A stretch of 64,000 nucleotides of DNA from Ramlibacter alkalitolerans (GTDB lineage: Bacteria > Pseudomonadota > Gammaproteobacteria > Burkholderiales > Burkholderiaceae_C). Every line of letters begins with the position of its first letter. Within the stretch, counting starts at the first letter, position 1. The notes under the pieces were generated by a model. The model saw nothing but the letters and a program-made list of their open reading frames with translations, was not told where the DNA came from and ran no database searches. Shown here one piece after another: positions 17,024-25,249 of the stretch. The stretch spans positions 1-64,000 of the forward strand of contig NZ_JAEQND010000021.1 of NCBI RefSeq assembly GCF_016722765.1. Direction: 5' to 3'. The position numbers and the translations under genes were made by a program.

Positions 17024-17292
17024 CAGCCGAGCGTCACCGGCTTGATCAAACCTTCCGCCCTGGGCGGTTCGAAATCGATGTCCGTTCCTTCCGTCATCCC
17101 CAACAAGCTGACAATGTCGTGGCTGCCGCCCGTGAGCTCTTCGAAGCGCGCGTAGGTCATCAGCACATGCGCGGGCTCTCCCCGGTCGGTGATGATCACC
17201 GGCCCCTTGGCGGCCGCCTTCTTTGCGCCTGCGGTGTCCTGGTTGAACTCGCGGCTCGTGACAGTGGTGGTTCGAAGTGCCTTGCGTCCCAT
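17023..17292 (-). CDS. Phd/YefM-type antitoxin partner of the VapC-like toxin
   Basis: The 89-residue protein contains TTTVTSREFNQDTAGAKKAA followed by GPVIITDRGEPAHVLMTYARFEEL, the DNA-binding N-terminal domain of the Phd/YefM family. The C-terminal DIDFEPPRAEGLIK segment is the likely toxin-binding tail. It overlaps the toxin start by one base. A 22-base near-perfect palindrome spans its start codon region (17290-17311), the expected autoregulatory operator. Confidence 0.9.
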   Translation of the reverse strand: MGRKALRTTTVTSREFNQDTAGAKKAAAKGPVIITDRGEPAHVLMTYARFEELTGGSHDIVSLLGMTEGTDIDFEPPRAEGLIKPVTLG

Positions 17293-17311
17293 GTAGCAAC
17301 GTTACTACATG
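17290..17311. promoter_or_regulatory. Palindromic operator of the VapC-type toxin-antitoxin operon
   Basis: The sequence CATGTAGCAAC / GTTACTACATG is a 22-base palindrome with one mismatched pair. It includes the antitoxin start codon and the bases just upstream, where Phd/YefM proteins normally bind to repress their own operon. Confidence 0.65.
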
Positions 17312-17330
17312 CGGGGCTCTCCCGCAATGA

Positions 17331-17357
17331 AAAAGGGCGGCCAGAGGCCGCCCTTCG
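17331..17357 (-). terminator. Terminator of the large lipoprotein gene
   Basis: On the minus strand the stem AAGGGCGGCC / GGCCGCCCTT with a short TCT loop runs into five Ts. It lies directly after the stop at 17374. Confidence 0.8.
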
Positions 17358-17373
17358 CGTCATGCGGTCAGGA

Positions 17374-19077
17374 TCACACCCCGCCGGACACGACCCTGCA
17401 GGTCATCGGGAAGTTGAACTTGAACACCGTCGTGCCGCCCGTCACCACCGTCGAAGAGGTCGCGCCGGTGATGTCGGTCGTCGTGACCCACGCGCCGGTG
17501 CGCGGGTTCTGCAACTGCACCGTCACGGCGCCGGAGGGGACGCTGCCCAGCGTGGCCAGCGCGAACTTGTCCGCGGCGGCAGCTTGCCGGGTGTACGCGG
17601 GCCGCGCGGTGGTCAGGCCGCCGGAGGTGTAGCGGACCGCCGCCGAGGTCCACACCGGGCGCTGCTGCGTGCCGTCCGCGCAGCTTTCCGAAGCTTCGAT
17701 GCGCACGTTGCCGACCGGCAGGGCGGTCAGCGTGATCGGCACGTTGATCGCGGCGCCGCAGAAGGCCTTGTTCGTCACGCGCCCGACTTCGGTCCCGCGG
17801 TCCTTGACGATGATCGTGCCGCTGATGTTCGGCGCGCGCAGCAGCGTGAGCGTGGAGTCGTTGATCAGGGCCTGGCTGCCATAGCGCTGGCCGGCGCTGC
17901 CCAGCACGTCGACGGTCAGCAGGCGCGTGTCGTTCGCAGGGCGGCCCTGCAGGTTCACCGTCGCCGTGCAGCTGTTGACGTACTGGTCGAGGTTCCACGA
18001 AGACAGGTGGGTGGTCGTGAACTGCACGGTGAAGTTGTTCGGGTCCACCGGGGTCTTCTCGGCGATGGTGCCGAGCTTCTCGAACACCCACTTGCCATTG
18101 GTGTCGTCATAGCTCCAGACCGGGTACTGGTCGCCCACCTTCAGGACCACGCCGTTCTCGTCGCGCGTGCCCTTGGGCAGGTCGATGCCGACGGTCAGCG
18201 GCTTGTCGAAGGTCTTGATCGCGTTGCCCTGGCTGTCCGTCACGTTGAACTGCGCGAAGCCGGCGGTCACGAAGGTGCCGGCGTCGGCCGCGGCGCCGTT
18301 CAGGACCGATGCGTTGGCAGCGGGCACTTCGACGGTGGCTGCGAAGCCGCCCGGGAACGCGTTGAGCGATTCGGCGTTCGACGTGGCGAAGTAGGTGTTG
18401 GAGACGGTCAGCGGGCCGGGGGCGGCAGCCGCGCCGGAGCTGGTCTTGCCGATGGTGCCGGCGGAGATCGCCAGGCTCGAGGTGCCGATGGTCTCGCTCA
18501 CGCCTTCGGTGTTGACCACCGTCTTGGGCGTCGTGGTCACGGCCACGGGAGCGGACAGGGCGCCCGTCGCAGTGGCGTTGCCGTTCGCGACCGACATGGC
18601 CACCGGCGCATCCGATGCGTTCACGGCGGCGGCCGCCTTCGTGTTCACCATGCGGACCACCACGGTCTGGTCGCCCTGCAGGTTGGCGGTGCCGACCACG
18701 CGCGCACCGGTGGCAACCCAGCCCTTGTTGGCAGGATCGCTGACCTGCACGGAGAAATCATTGGCCGTCGACGTGAAATCGGCGCTGACGAACACCATGC
18801 CCGTGCTGGTCGTCACCGTCTGGTCGTTCAGGGCGCTGCCGTCGGTGGCCTTCAGCTGGGCCTCGCCCACGAAGGTGACCTTCAGGGCATCGGTGACCGG
18901 GGCGCCGGTCACGGTGTCGACGAACGTCACGACGTAGCGGGCGTTCTGCAGTTCCTGCAGGACCGGGGGAGTGACCACCGCGGTCGACCCGGATCCTCCG
19001 CCTCCACCGCAGCTCACCAGGGTGAGGGAGGCCAGGATGGCGGCCGCGGCGACCGCGGAAAGGGGATGCATGCGCAT
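17374..19077 (-). CDS. Large secreted lipoprotein with Ig-like beta domains, function unknown
   Basis: The 567-residue protein has a lipoprotein signal (LTLVSCGGGGGSGS, Cys at about 23) followed by a Gly/Ser linker. The rest is Thr/Val/Ala-rich and beta-like: an Ig-like segment around 45-140 (YVVTFVDTVTGAPVTDAL), a middle region with VWSYDDTNGKWVFEKLGTI, then TTHLSSWNLDQYVNSC, which recalls the THFS-WN-D signature of FAM171-like/carboxypeptidase-regulatory modules. A C-terminal beta domain contains several cysteines. It is probably anchored to the outer membrane or exposed on the surface. I do not recognise a named family. It is transcribed alone. Confidence 0.75.
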   Translation of the reverse strand: MRMHPLSAVAAAAILASLTLVSCGGGGGSGSTAVVTPPVLQELQNARYVVTFVDTVTGAPVTDALKVTFVGEAQLKATDGSALNDQTVTTSTGMVFVSADFTSTANDFSVQVSDPANKGWVATGARVVGTANLQGDQTVVVRMVNTKAAAAVNASDAPVAMSVANGNATATGALSAPVAVTTTPKTVVNTEGVSETIGTSSLAISAGTIGKTSSGAAAAPGPLTVSNTYFATSNAESLNAFPGGFAATVEVPAANASVLNGAAADAGTFVTAGFAQFNVTDSQGNAIKTFDKPLTVGIDLPKGTRDENGVVLKVGDQYPVWSYDDTNGKWVFEKLGTIAEKTPVDPNNFTVQFTTTHLSSWNLDQYVNSCTATVNLQGRPANDTRLLTVDVLGSAGQRYGSQALINDSTLTLLRAPNISGTIIVKDRGTEVGRVTNKAFCGAAINVPITLTALPVGNVRIEASESCADGTQQRPVWTSAAVRYTSGGLTTARPAYTRQAAAADKFALATLGSVPSGAVTVQLQNPRTGAWVTTTDITGATSSTVVTGGTTVFKFNFPMTCRVVSGGV

Positions 19078-19174
19078 GGTGACCTTTGCTTACAAGGGAA
19101 AGGCCGCAAGTTTCCGCCATGCTCATCGTGGCAAGACAAGCCCGACCGCAGCGTCAGGTCAAAGTGTTGTGCCA

Positions 19175-19200
19175 ACGCAGCACAATCGCTTGTGCTGCGT
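19175..19200. other. Perfect 11-base inverted repeat in an intergenic gap
   Basis: ACGCAGCACAA and TTGTGCTGCGT are separated by TCGC. No T run follows on the plus strand, so a terminator is unlikely; an operator or RNA hairpin is possible. It lies about 100 bases upstream of the lipoprotein gene start (19077) and near the end of the 19317-19688 gene. Confidence 0.5.
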
Positions 19201-19316
19201 CAAGGCTCGGCGGTGCCAGACTTGTGTCAGCTTGTACGTGCCCCGAGTGAAAGGCGGTTCGCCGTCGGTCGGCGCCGCAGAATTTGTGCGTTCGGGGAAT
19301 TGACAAACGCGAAAAC

Positions 19317-19688
19317 TCAGATTTCGCGTGCGATCTGATCGAGCTGCTTTCTTTCGATGTACTCCTCCATCCGGGAGAGGAGGCGCCACCATTCCGAGCC
19401 GTCTTCGCGGTACACGCGGATCGCGCCGGCGCGCACCAGGATCTTGCGCAGTTCGTCGTCTTCGAAGCCGCCCAGGTGCTTGCGCAGCGTCTCGAACGAG
19501 CGGTCGGTGTAGGCCTTGTGCGCGAGGAAGTGGCGCGCGGTCGTCTCCGCCATGAATTCGACCTTGTGCAGCTCCTGCTGGATGCGCAGCTGGTTGGCGA
19601 GCTGCTGGCGATTGAGCAGGTAGCTGATGCCACCACCGACCATCGCCCCGAGCAGGGCCGACAGCGTAGACGAGAGCGCGGCGTCCAT
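19317..19688 (-). CDS. Small single-pass membrane protein, function unknown
   Basis: The 123-residue protein has one N-terminal transmembrane helix (about 5-25, LSALLGAMVGGGISYLL), a probable amphipathic or coiled-coil stretch (NRQQLANQLRIQQELHKVEF), and a soluble domain with LRKHLGGFEDDELRKILVRAGAIRVYREDGSEWW, which resembles a small winged-helix-like fold. No family is recognised. A TATAGT-like box on its strand near 19698-19703 sits about 10 bases upstream of the ATG, implying a very short leader. Confidence 0.65.
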   Translation of the reverse strand: MDAALSSTLSALLGAMVGGGISYLLNRQQLANQLRIQQELHKVEFMAETTARHFLAHKAYTDRSFETLRKHLGGFEDDELRKILVRAGAIRVYREDGSEWWRLLSRMEEYIERKQLDQIAREI

Positions 19689-19736
19689 GATCTTCGGACT
19701 ATAAACAGCCGGCGGGACTCTTCGCGCGAGGGTATC

Positions 19737-19861
19737 CGTAGGCTGGCGGTGAGCGCCGAGAGGCCGAACGGTAGGCTGGTGGTGAGCGCCGACAGGCCGA
19801 ACCCCAGCGCTTCGCGCATCGCTGGGGTTCGCGCGCTATCGCGGCTCACCGCCAGCCTACG
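19737..19861. repeat. Full copy of interspersed palindromic repeat A
   Basis: The unit opens CGTAGGCTGGCGGTGAGCGC and has a second, inner start (GGTAGGCTGGTGGTGAGCGC). It then has CCCCAGCG / CGCTGGGG facing each other and closes GCTCACCGCCAGCCTACG. The two ends are inverted complements. It fills the divergent promoter region between the small membrane protein and rarA. Confidence 0.9.
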
Positions 19862-19905
19862 AGAGTCACGGCGACGCGACGCGGCCGCACTATAAACTCG
19901 CGCCA

Positions 19906-21195
19906 ATGAGCAAGGCCAACCCCGCCCACGCGCCGCTGGCCGAACGCCTGCGGCCCCAGGCGCTGGCCGAAGTGATCGGGCAGCAGCACCTGGTGGGCGA
20001 GGGCATGCCCCTGCGCATCGCCTTCGAATCGGGCCAGCCCCACTCCTGCATCCTCTGGGGCCCGCCCGGCACCGGCAAGACCACCATCGCGCGCCTGATG
20101 GCGGATGCCTTCGACGCCCAGTTCATCACCATCAGCGCAGTCCTGGGCGGCGTGAAGGACATCCGCGACGCCGTGGAGCAGGCGCAGGTGGCGCAGGGCC
20201 ACGGCCGCCGCACCATCGTGTTCGTCGACGAGGTGCACCGCTTCAACAAGAGCCAGCAGGACGCCTTCCTGCCGCACGTCGAATCGGGCCTCTTCACCTT
20301 CATCGGCGCCACCACCGAGAACCCGTCCTTCGAGGTCAACTCCGCGCTGCTGTCGCGCGCCGCGGTCTACGTGCTGCAGCCCCTCTCCGAAGACGACCTG
20401 CGCCAGATCGTGCAGCGCGCGCAGGCGATCGATGCGGTGCCCGCCATCGAGCCGAAGGCGCTGGACCGCCTGATCGCCTACGCCGACGGCGACGCGCGCC
20501 GCCTGCTGAACACGCTGGAAACGCTGGCCGTGGCGGCGACCAAGGAGAAGCGCGCCGAGATCGGCGACGAATGGCTGCTCAAGGTGCTGGGCGAGCGCAT
20601 GCGGCGCTACGACAAGGGCGGCGAGCAGTTCTACGACACGATCAGCGCGCTGCACAAGTCGGTGCGCGGATCCGACCCGGATGCCACGCTCTACTGGTTC
20701 GTGCGCATGATCGACGGCGGCGTGGACCCGCGCTACGTGGCCCGCCGCATGATCCGCATGGCGGTGGAGGACATCGGCCTGGCCGACCCGAGAGCGCTGC
20801 GCATGGCACTCGATGCCTCCGAGGTCTACGAGCGCCTCGGCAGCCCCGAGGGCGAGCTCGCGCTGGCCGAGTGCCTGGTGTACCTGGCGATCGCGCCCAA
20901 GTCGAACGCCGTCTACGTGGGCTACAACGAAGCACGCGCCCTGGTGCGCAAGGACGGCACCCGGCCGGTGCCCCTGCACCTGCGCAATGCCCCCACGCGC
21001 CTGATGAAGGACCTGGGCTACGGCAAGGAGTACCGTTACGCTCACGACGAGGAAGGCGGCTTCGCAGCGGGCGAGACCTATTTTCCGGAAGGCATGACGC
21101 CGCCGCGGTTTTACCGGCCGGTGGAGCGCGGTCTGGAGATCCGGATCGCCGAAAAGCTGCGCGAGTTGCGCTCGCTCAACGAAAGGAAAAAATAG
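19906..21195 (+). CDS. rarA: Replication-associated recombination protein A (AAA+ ATPase)
   Basis: The 429-residue ATPase shows Walker A GPPGTGKTT at 52-60, Walker B VFVDEVHRFNKSQQD around 105-119 and the conserved RarA/MgsA C-terminal region (GSDPDATLYWFVRMIDGGVDPRY, MALDASEVYERLGSPEGEL). RarA acts at stalled replication forks with SSB. Gene order after lolA is conserved with enterobacteria. TATAAA at 19891-19896 is ten bases before the ATG, so the message may be nearly leaderless. Confidence 0.96.
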   Translation: MSKANPAHAPLAERLRPQALAEVIGQQHLVGEGMPLRIAFESGQPHSCILWGPPGTGKTTIARLMADAFDAQFITISAVLGGVKDIRDAVEQAQVAQGHGRRTIVFVDEVHRFNKSQQDAFLPHVESGLFTFIGATTENPSFEVNSALLSRAAVYVLQPLSEDDLRQIVQRAQAIDAVPAIEPKALDRLIAYADGDARRLLNTLETLAVAATKEKRAEIGDEWLLKVLGERMRRYDKGGEQFYDTISALHKSVRGSDPDATLYWFVRMIDGGVDPRYVARRMIRMAVEDIGLADPRALRMALDASEVYERLGSPEGELALAECLVYLAIAPKSNAVYVGYNEARALVRKDGTRPVPLHLRNAPTRLMKDLGYGKEYRYAHDEEGGFAAGETYFPEGMTPPRFYRPVERGLEIRIAEKLRELRSLNERKK

Positions 21196-21221
21196 AAGGG
21201 AAACTCCCTGCTGCGCAAATG

Positions 21222-21248
21222 TTGGCAGTCAGGTAGCGTCGTTACAAT
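21222..21248 (+). promoter_or_regulatory. Possible promoter for livHMGF
   Basis: TTGGCA (21222-21227) and TACAAT (21243-21248) are spaced by 15 bases, shorter than the ideal 17. They precede a terminator-like hairpin and the livH start at 21361. Confidence 0.35.
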
Positions 21249-21260
21249 CGCCGCCGCATC

Positions 21261-21293
21261 AACCCGCCTGTGGATCCGCTGGGCGGGTTTTTT
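21261..21293 (+). terminator. Hairpin with T run between rarA and livH
   Basis: ACCCGCC (21262-21268) pairs with GGCGGGT (21282-21288), followed by six Ts. It could terminate rarA. If the promoter at 21222-21248 is real it would lie in the liv leader and could act as an attenuator; the sequence does not decide. Confidence 0.7.
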
Positions 21294-21360
21294 GCTAGAT
21301 GACAAACGCCTCACAAAGGTGTCGCCGGCCCGGGCCGGCCCATAAACGGAGAACCCCTCT

Positions 21361-22290
21361 ATGGAGACCCTGCTGCAGCAGATCATCAACGGTCTGGTCC
21401 TGGGCAGCATGTACGCGCTGGTGGCCCTGGGCTACACCATGGTGTACGGCATCATCAACCTGATCAACTTCGCGCACGGCGAGGTGCTGATGGTGGGCGC
21501 GCTCACCAGCTGGGCGATCATCGTGAAAGCGCAGGAAACGATGCCCGGCGTGCCCGGGTGGCTGCTGCTGCTGGTGGCCCTGATCATCTCCTGCGTGGTC
21601 GCGGCCACGCTGAATTTCGCGATCGAGAAGATCGCCTACCGGCCGCTGCGCAACAGCCCGAAGCTCGCGCCGCTGATCACCGCCATCGGGATGTCCATCC
21701 TGCTGCAGACGCTGGCGATGATCATCTTCAAGCCGAACTACAAGCCCTATCCCACGCTGCTGCCGGCCGCCCCGATCCAGTTCGCCGGCGCCGTGATCAC
21801 CACCACGCAGATCGTGATCCTGGCGATGACGGCGATCTCGCTCGGCGTGCTGACGTACCTGGTGAACTACACGCGCCTGGGCCGTGCGATGCGCGCCACC
21901 TCCGAGAACCCGCGCGTGGCCGCCCTGATGGGCGTGAAGCCGGACATGGTGATCTCCGCCACCTTCGTCATCGGCGCCGTGCTGGCCACCATCGCCGGCG
22001 TGATGTACGCGTCGAACTACGGCACGGTGCAGCACACCATGGGCTTCCTGCCCGGGCTCAAGGCCTTCACGGCCGCCGTCTTCGGCGGCATCGGCAACCT
22101 GGCGGGCGCGGTGGTCGGCGGCATCCTCCTCGGGCTGATCGAGTCGATCGGCTCCGGTTACCTGGGCGTGCTCACCGGCGGCGTGCTGGGCAGCCACTAC
22201 TCGGACATCTTCGCCTTCATCGTGCTGATCGTGGTGCTCACGCTGCGGCCCTCCGGCCTGCTGGGCGAACGCGTGGCGGACCGCGCCTGA
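21361..22290 (+). CDS. livH: Branched-chain amino-acid ABC transporter permease LivH
   Basis: The 309-residue inner-membrane permease starts METLLQQIINGLVLGSMYALVALGY, the standard LivH N-terminus, with GIINLINFAHGEVLMVGA following. About eight hydrophobic segments are visible. With LivM it forms the channel of a high-affinity importer for Leu/Ile/Val or related amides. It is the first gene of livH-livM-livG-livF, with livM 10 bases downstream. The periplasmic binding protein gene is not in the window. Confidence 0.95.
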   Translation: METLLQQIINGLVLGSMYALVALGYTMVYGIINLINFAHGEVLMVGALTSWAIIVKAQETMPGVPGWLLLLVALIISCVVAATLNFAIEKIAYRPLRNSPKLAPLITAIGMSILLQTLAMIIFKPNYKPYPTLLPAAPIQFAGAVITTTQIVILAMTAISLGVLTYLVNYTRLGRAMRATSENPRVAALMGVKPDMVISATFVIGAVLATIAGVMYASNYGTVQHTMGFLPGLKAFTAAVFGGIGNLAGAVVGGILLGLIESIGSGYLGVLTGGVLGSHYSDIFAFIVLIVVLTLRPSGLLGERVADRA

Positions 22291-22300
22291 AGGAGCCAGC

Positions 22301-23455
22301 ATGTCCGTCTTCCAACGCACCAACAAGACTGGCTGGGTAGTGGGCGGCATCGCCCTCATCGTGCTGCCCATCCTGCTGCAATACGCCGGCAACTTCTGGG
22401 TCCGCATAGCCGACACGGCGCTGCTGTACGTGCTGCTCGCCCTGGGCCTGAACATCGTGGTGGGCTTCGCCGGCCTGCTGGACCTGGGCTTCGTCGCCTT
22501 CTTCGCCATCGGCGCCTACCTCTACGGCCTGCTTGCTTCGCCGCACCTGGCCGAGGCCTTCCCGTGGATCGCGCAGATCTGGCCGGACGGCCTGCACATC
22601 ACCATCTGGGGCGTGATCCCGCTCGGCGCCCTCGTGGCCGGCCTGTTCGGCGTCCTGCTCGGCGCGCCCACGCTGAAGCTGCGCGGCGATTACCTGGCCA
22701 TCGTGACGCTCGGCTTCGGCGAGATCATCCGCGTGTTCCTGAACAACCTGGACCAGCCGATCAACATCACCAACGGCCCCAAGGGGCTGGGGCAGATCGA
22801 CCCCGTCACCATCTTCGGCCTGAACCTGGGCAAGCGGCTGGACGTCACCGAGAACTTCGACATCTCCTCGGTCACCTTCTACTACTACCTGTTCCTGGTG
22901 CTGGTGGTGCTGAGCGTCGTGATCTGCCACCGCCTGGAGCTCTCGCGCATCGGCCGCGCCTGGATGGCCATCCGCGAAGACGAGATCGCCGCCAAGGCCA
23001 TGGGCATCAACACGCGCAACATGAAGCTGCTGGCCTTCGGCATGGGCGCCACCTTCGGCGGCGTCTCGGGCACCATGTTCGCGGCCTTCCAGGGCTTCGT
23101 CTCGCCCGAGTCCTTCAGCCTCACCGAGTCGATCATGATCGTGGCCATGGTGGTGCTGGGCGGTATCGGCCACCTGCCCGGCGTGATCCTGGGCGCGGTG
23201 CTGCTGTCGGCGCTGCCCGAGGTGCTGCGCTGGGTCTCCGGCGTGCTGGACCTGCAGGCCGTCTCCGGCGGCCGGCTCGACCCCGCCATCCTGCGCCAGC
23301 TGCTGATCGCGCTGGCGATGATCATCGTCATGCTGCTGCGGCCGCGCGGGCTCTGGCCCACGGCTGAACACGGCAAGGCGCTGCAGGCGACACCGCCCAC
23401 ACCTGCGCCGGGGCAGGGCAATCCGCTGCACGCGCCTGCGGCCAACGCGAAGTAA
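22301..23455 (+). CDS. livM: Branched-chain amino-acid ABC transporter permease LivM
   Basis: The 384-residue permease has the LivM motif LALGLNIVVGFAGLLDLGFVAFFAIGAYLYGL around 46-77, the conserved KLRGDYLAIVTLGFGEIIRVFLNN, and the EAA-like cytoplasmic loop GRAWMAIREDEIAAKAMGIN, which contacts the ATPase subunits. The C-terminal 25 residues are Pro/Ala-rich and probably disordered. It follows livH by 10 bases and precedes livG by 12, with a good GGGGAG ribosome-binding site for the next gene. Confidence 0.95.
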   Translation: MSVFQRTNKTGWVVGGIALIVLPILLQYAGNFWVRIADTALLYVLLALGLNIVVGFAGLLDLGFVAFFAIGAYLYGLLASPHLAEAFPWIAQIWPDGLHITIWGVIPLGALVAGLFGVLLGAPTLKLRGDYLAIVTLGFGEIIRVFLNNLDQPINITNGPKGLGQIDPVTIFGLNLGKRLDVTENFDISSVTFYYYLFLVLVVLSVVICHRLELSRIGRAWMAIREDEIAAKAMGINTRNMKLLAFGMGATFGGVSGTMFAAFQGFVSPESFSLTESIMIVAMVVLGGIGHLPGVILGAVLLSALPEVLRWVSGVLDLQAVSGGRLDPAILRQLLIALAMIIVMLLRPRGLWPTAEHGKALQATPPTPAPGQGNPLHAPAANAK

Positions 23456-23467
23456 GGGGAGCAGCGC

Positions 23468-24280
23468 ATGGCAGATGTCGTTCTCCGCGTCGCGGGCATT
23501 TCCAAGCGGTTCGGCGGGCTGCAGGCCCTGTCGGACGTGGGCCTCACCATCCAGCGCGGGCAGGTGTACGGCCTGATCGGCCCCAACGGCGCCGGCAAGA
23601 CCACCTTCTTCAACGTGATCACGGGCCTGTACACGCCCGACGCCGGCAGCTTCGAACTGGCCGGCCACGCGTACAAGCCGACCGCCGTGCACGACGTCGC
23701 GCGAGCGGGCATCGCGCGCACCTTCCAGAACATCCGCCTCTTCGCCGACATGACGGCGCTGGAGAACGTGATGGTGGGCCGCCACGTGCGCACGCACTCG
23801 GGGCTGATCGGCGCCATCCTGCGCACCCGTACGTTCAAGGAAGAAGAGGCGGCGATCGCCAGGCGCGCGCAGGAACTGCTCGATTACGTCGGCATCGGCC
23901 GCCTGGCGGAGTACAAGGCGCGCACCCTTTCGTATGGCGACCAGCGGCGCCTGGAGATCGCGCGCGCGCTCGCCACGGATCCGCAGCTGATCGCGCTCGA
24001 CGAGCCCGCGGCCGGCATGAACTCCACCGAGAAGGTGGTGCTGCGCGAGCTGATCGACCGCATCCGCAAGGACGGCCGCACCATCCTGCTGATCGAACAC
24101 GACGTGAAGCTGGTGATGGGCCTGTGCGACCGCGTGACGGTGCTCGATTACGGCAAGCAGATCGCCGAGGGCTCGCCCTACGACGTGCAGCGCAACGAGA
24201 AGGTGATCGAGGCGTACCTGGGCCACAGCCACAAGCCCACGGGCGAAACGGCCGCGGCGCCGGTCGGAGAACAGCGATGA
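23468..24280 (+). CDS. livG: Branched-chain amino-acid ABC transporter ATPase LivG
   Basis: The 270-residue ATPase carries Walker A GPNGAGKTTFFN, signature LSYGDQRRLEIARAL and Walker B LIALDEPAAGMN with the switch His in LLIEHDVKLVMGLCDRVTVLDYG. These are the LivG/BraF pattern, including AGIARTFQNIRLFADMTALENVMVG. It energises amino-acid import together with LivF. The stop overlaps the livF start in ATGA. Confidence 0.95.
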   Translation: MADVVLRVAGISKRFGGLQALSDVGLTIQRGQVYGLIGPNGAGKTTFFNVITGLYTPDAGSFELAGHAYKPTAVHDVARAGIARTFQNIRLFADMTALENVMVGRHVRTHSGLIGAILRTRTFKEEEAAIARRAQELLDYVGIGRLAEYKARTLSYGDQRRLEIARALATDPQLIALDEPAAGMNSTEKVVLRELIDRIRKDGRTILLIEHDVKLVMGLCDRVTVLDYGKQIAEGSPYDVQRNEKVIEAYLGHSHKPTGETAAAPVGEQR

Positions 24281-24993
24281 GCCAGACCCTGCTGAAGGTG
24301 AGCGGGCTGAAGGTGGCCTATGGCGGCATCCAGGCCGTCAAGGGCGTGGACTTCGAGGTGCACGAGGGAGAACTGGTCACGCTGATCGGCTCCAACGGCG
24401 CCGGCAAAACGACGACCATGAAGGCCATCACCGGCCTGCAGCCGCTCAACGGCGGCGAGATCCAGTACCTGGGGCAGAGCATCAAGGGCCGCGGCGCCTG
24501 GGACCTGGTCAAGCAGGGCCTGGCCATGGTGCCGGAAGGGCGGGGCGTCTTCACCCGCATGACGATCACCGAGAACCTGCTGATGGGAGCGCACATCCGC
24601 TCCGACAAGGCGGGCATCGCCGGCGACATGGACCGCGTCTTCACCATCTTCCCGCGCCTGAAGGAGCGCCGCGACCAGCTTGCAGGCACCATGTCCGGCG
24701 GCGAGCAGCAGATGCTCGCGATGGGTCGGGCGCTCATGAGTCGACCGAAAGTGCTCCTGATGGATGAGCCGTCGATGGGCCTGTCGCCCATCATGGTCGA
24801 CAAGATCTTCGAGGTCGTGCGCGAGGTGCACGACCAGGGCGTGACCATCCTGCTGGTGGAGCAGAACGCCAGCCGCGCCCTGGAGATCGCCGACCGCGGC
24901 TACGTGATGGAATCCGGCGTGATCAGCATGTCCGGCAAGGCCAGCGACATGCTCTCGGACCCCAAGGTCCGCGCCGCCTACCTAGGCGAGTGA
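24277..24993 (+). CDS. livF: Branched-chain amino-acid ABC transporter ATPase LivF
   Basis: The 238-residue ATPase shows Walker A GSNGAGKTTTMKAI, signature MSGGEQQMLAMGRALM, Walker B VLLMDEPSMGLSP and the switch segment LLVEQNASRALEIADRGYVME, as in LivF/BraG. Its ATG overlaps the livG stop by four bases (ATGA), so translation is coupled. It ends the operon; a repeat of family C begins 15 bases later. Confidence 0.95.
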   Translation: MSQTLLKVSGLKVAYGGIQAVKGVDFEVHEGELVTLIGSNGAGKTTTMKAITGLQPLNGGEIQYLGQSIKGRGAWDLVKQGLAMVPEGRGVFTRMTITENLLMGAHIRSDKAGIAGDMDRVFTIFPRLKERRDQLAGTMSGGEQQMLAMGRALMSRPKVLLMDEPSMGLSPIMVDKIFEVVREVHDQGVTILLVEQNASRALEIADRGYVMESGVISMSGKASDMLSDPKVRAAYLGE

Positions 24994-25249
24994 TGTTTTG
25001 CTCCTTCCCCCTCTGGGGGAAGGCTGGGATGGGGGCACTCCGCCTAACGCCAATTCTCATGCCTCATCCAGGCACATACCGTGAAATCTTCCGCCTGCCT
25101 ACCCCCGAAACATATCGGCACTATCGTTCTGTTCACAAAACCCTGACAAAGGCTTACGCTCTCCCTGCGGCTCTCTTTATTCAATCCAAAGTACGACACG
25201 ACCGGTCGTTCTCGCGGGTGCAGGCAAGCCGCCGTTGGAGGAGACGAAC
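24994..25249. other. Intergenic gap with repeat C and a palindrome, at the left edge of the polysaccharide locus
   Basis: A short inverted repeat with the phrase CCCCCTCTGGGGGAAGGCTGGGATGGGGG-like bases lies at about 25008-25036; a relative of it is at 63634-63675. At 25198-25209 there is a perfect 12-base palindrome, ACGACCGGTCGT, of the kind bound by TetR-type repressors. No coding region is seen before 25250. Confidence 0.5.
25198..25209. promoter_or_regulatory. TetR-operator-like palindrome
   Basis: ACGACCGGTCGT is a perfect palindrome 41 bases upstream of the small membrane-protein gene at 25250. GACCGGTC-centred sites are common operators of TetR-family repressors. No such regulator gene is adjacent. 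Confidence 0.4.

Noticed and set aside
16744..19338. Very long open frame (over 800 codons) on the plus strand opposite the lipoprotein gene
   Set aside because: It is the complement of a GC-rich real gene and crosses the VapC pair and the lipoprotein gene. Its Arg/His/Gly-rich composition shows no family motifs.
22238..24232. Open frame of about 660 codons on the minus strand across livM and livG
   Set aside because: It covers two clear ABC-transporter genes on the other strand and has shadow-like composition.
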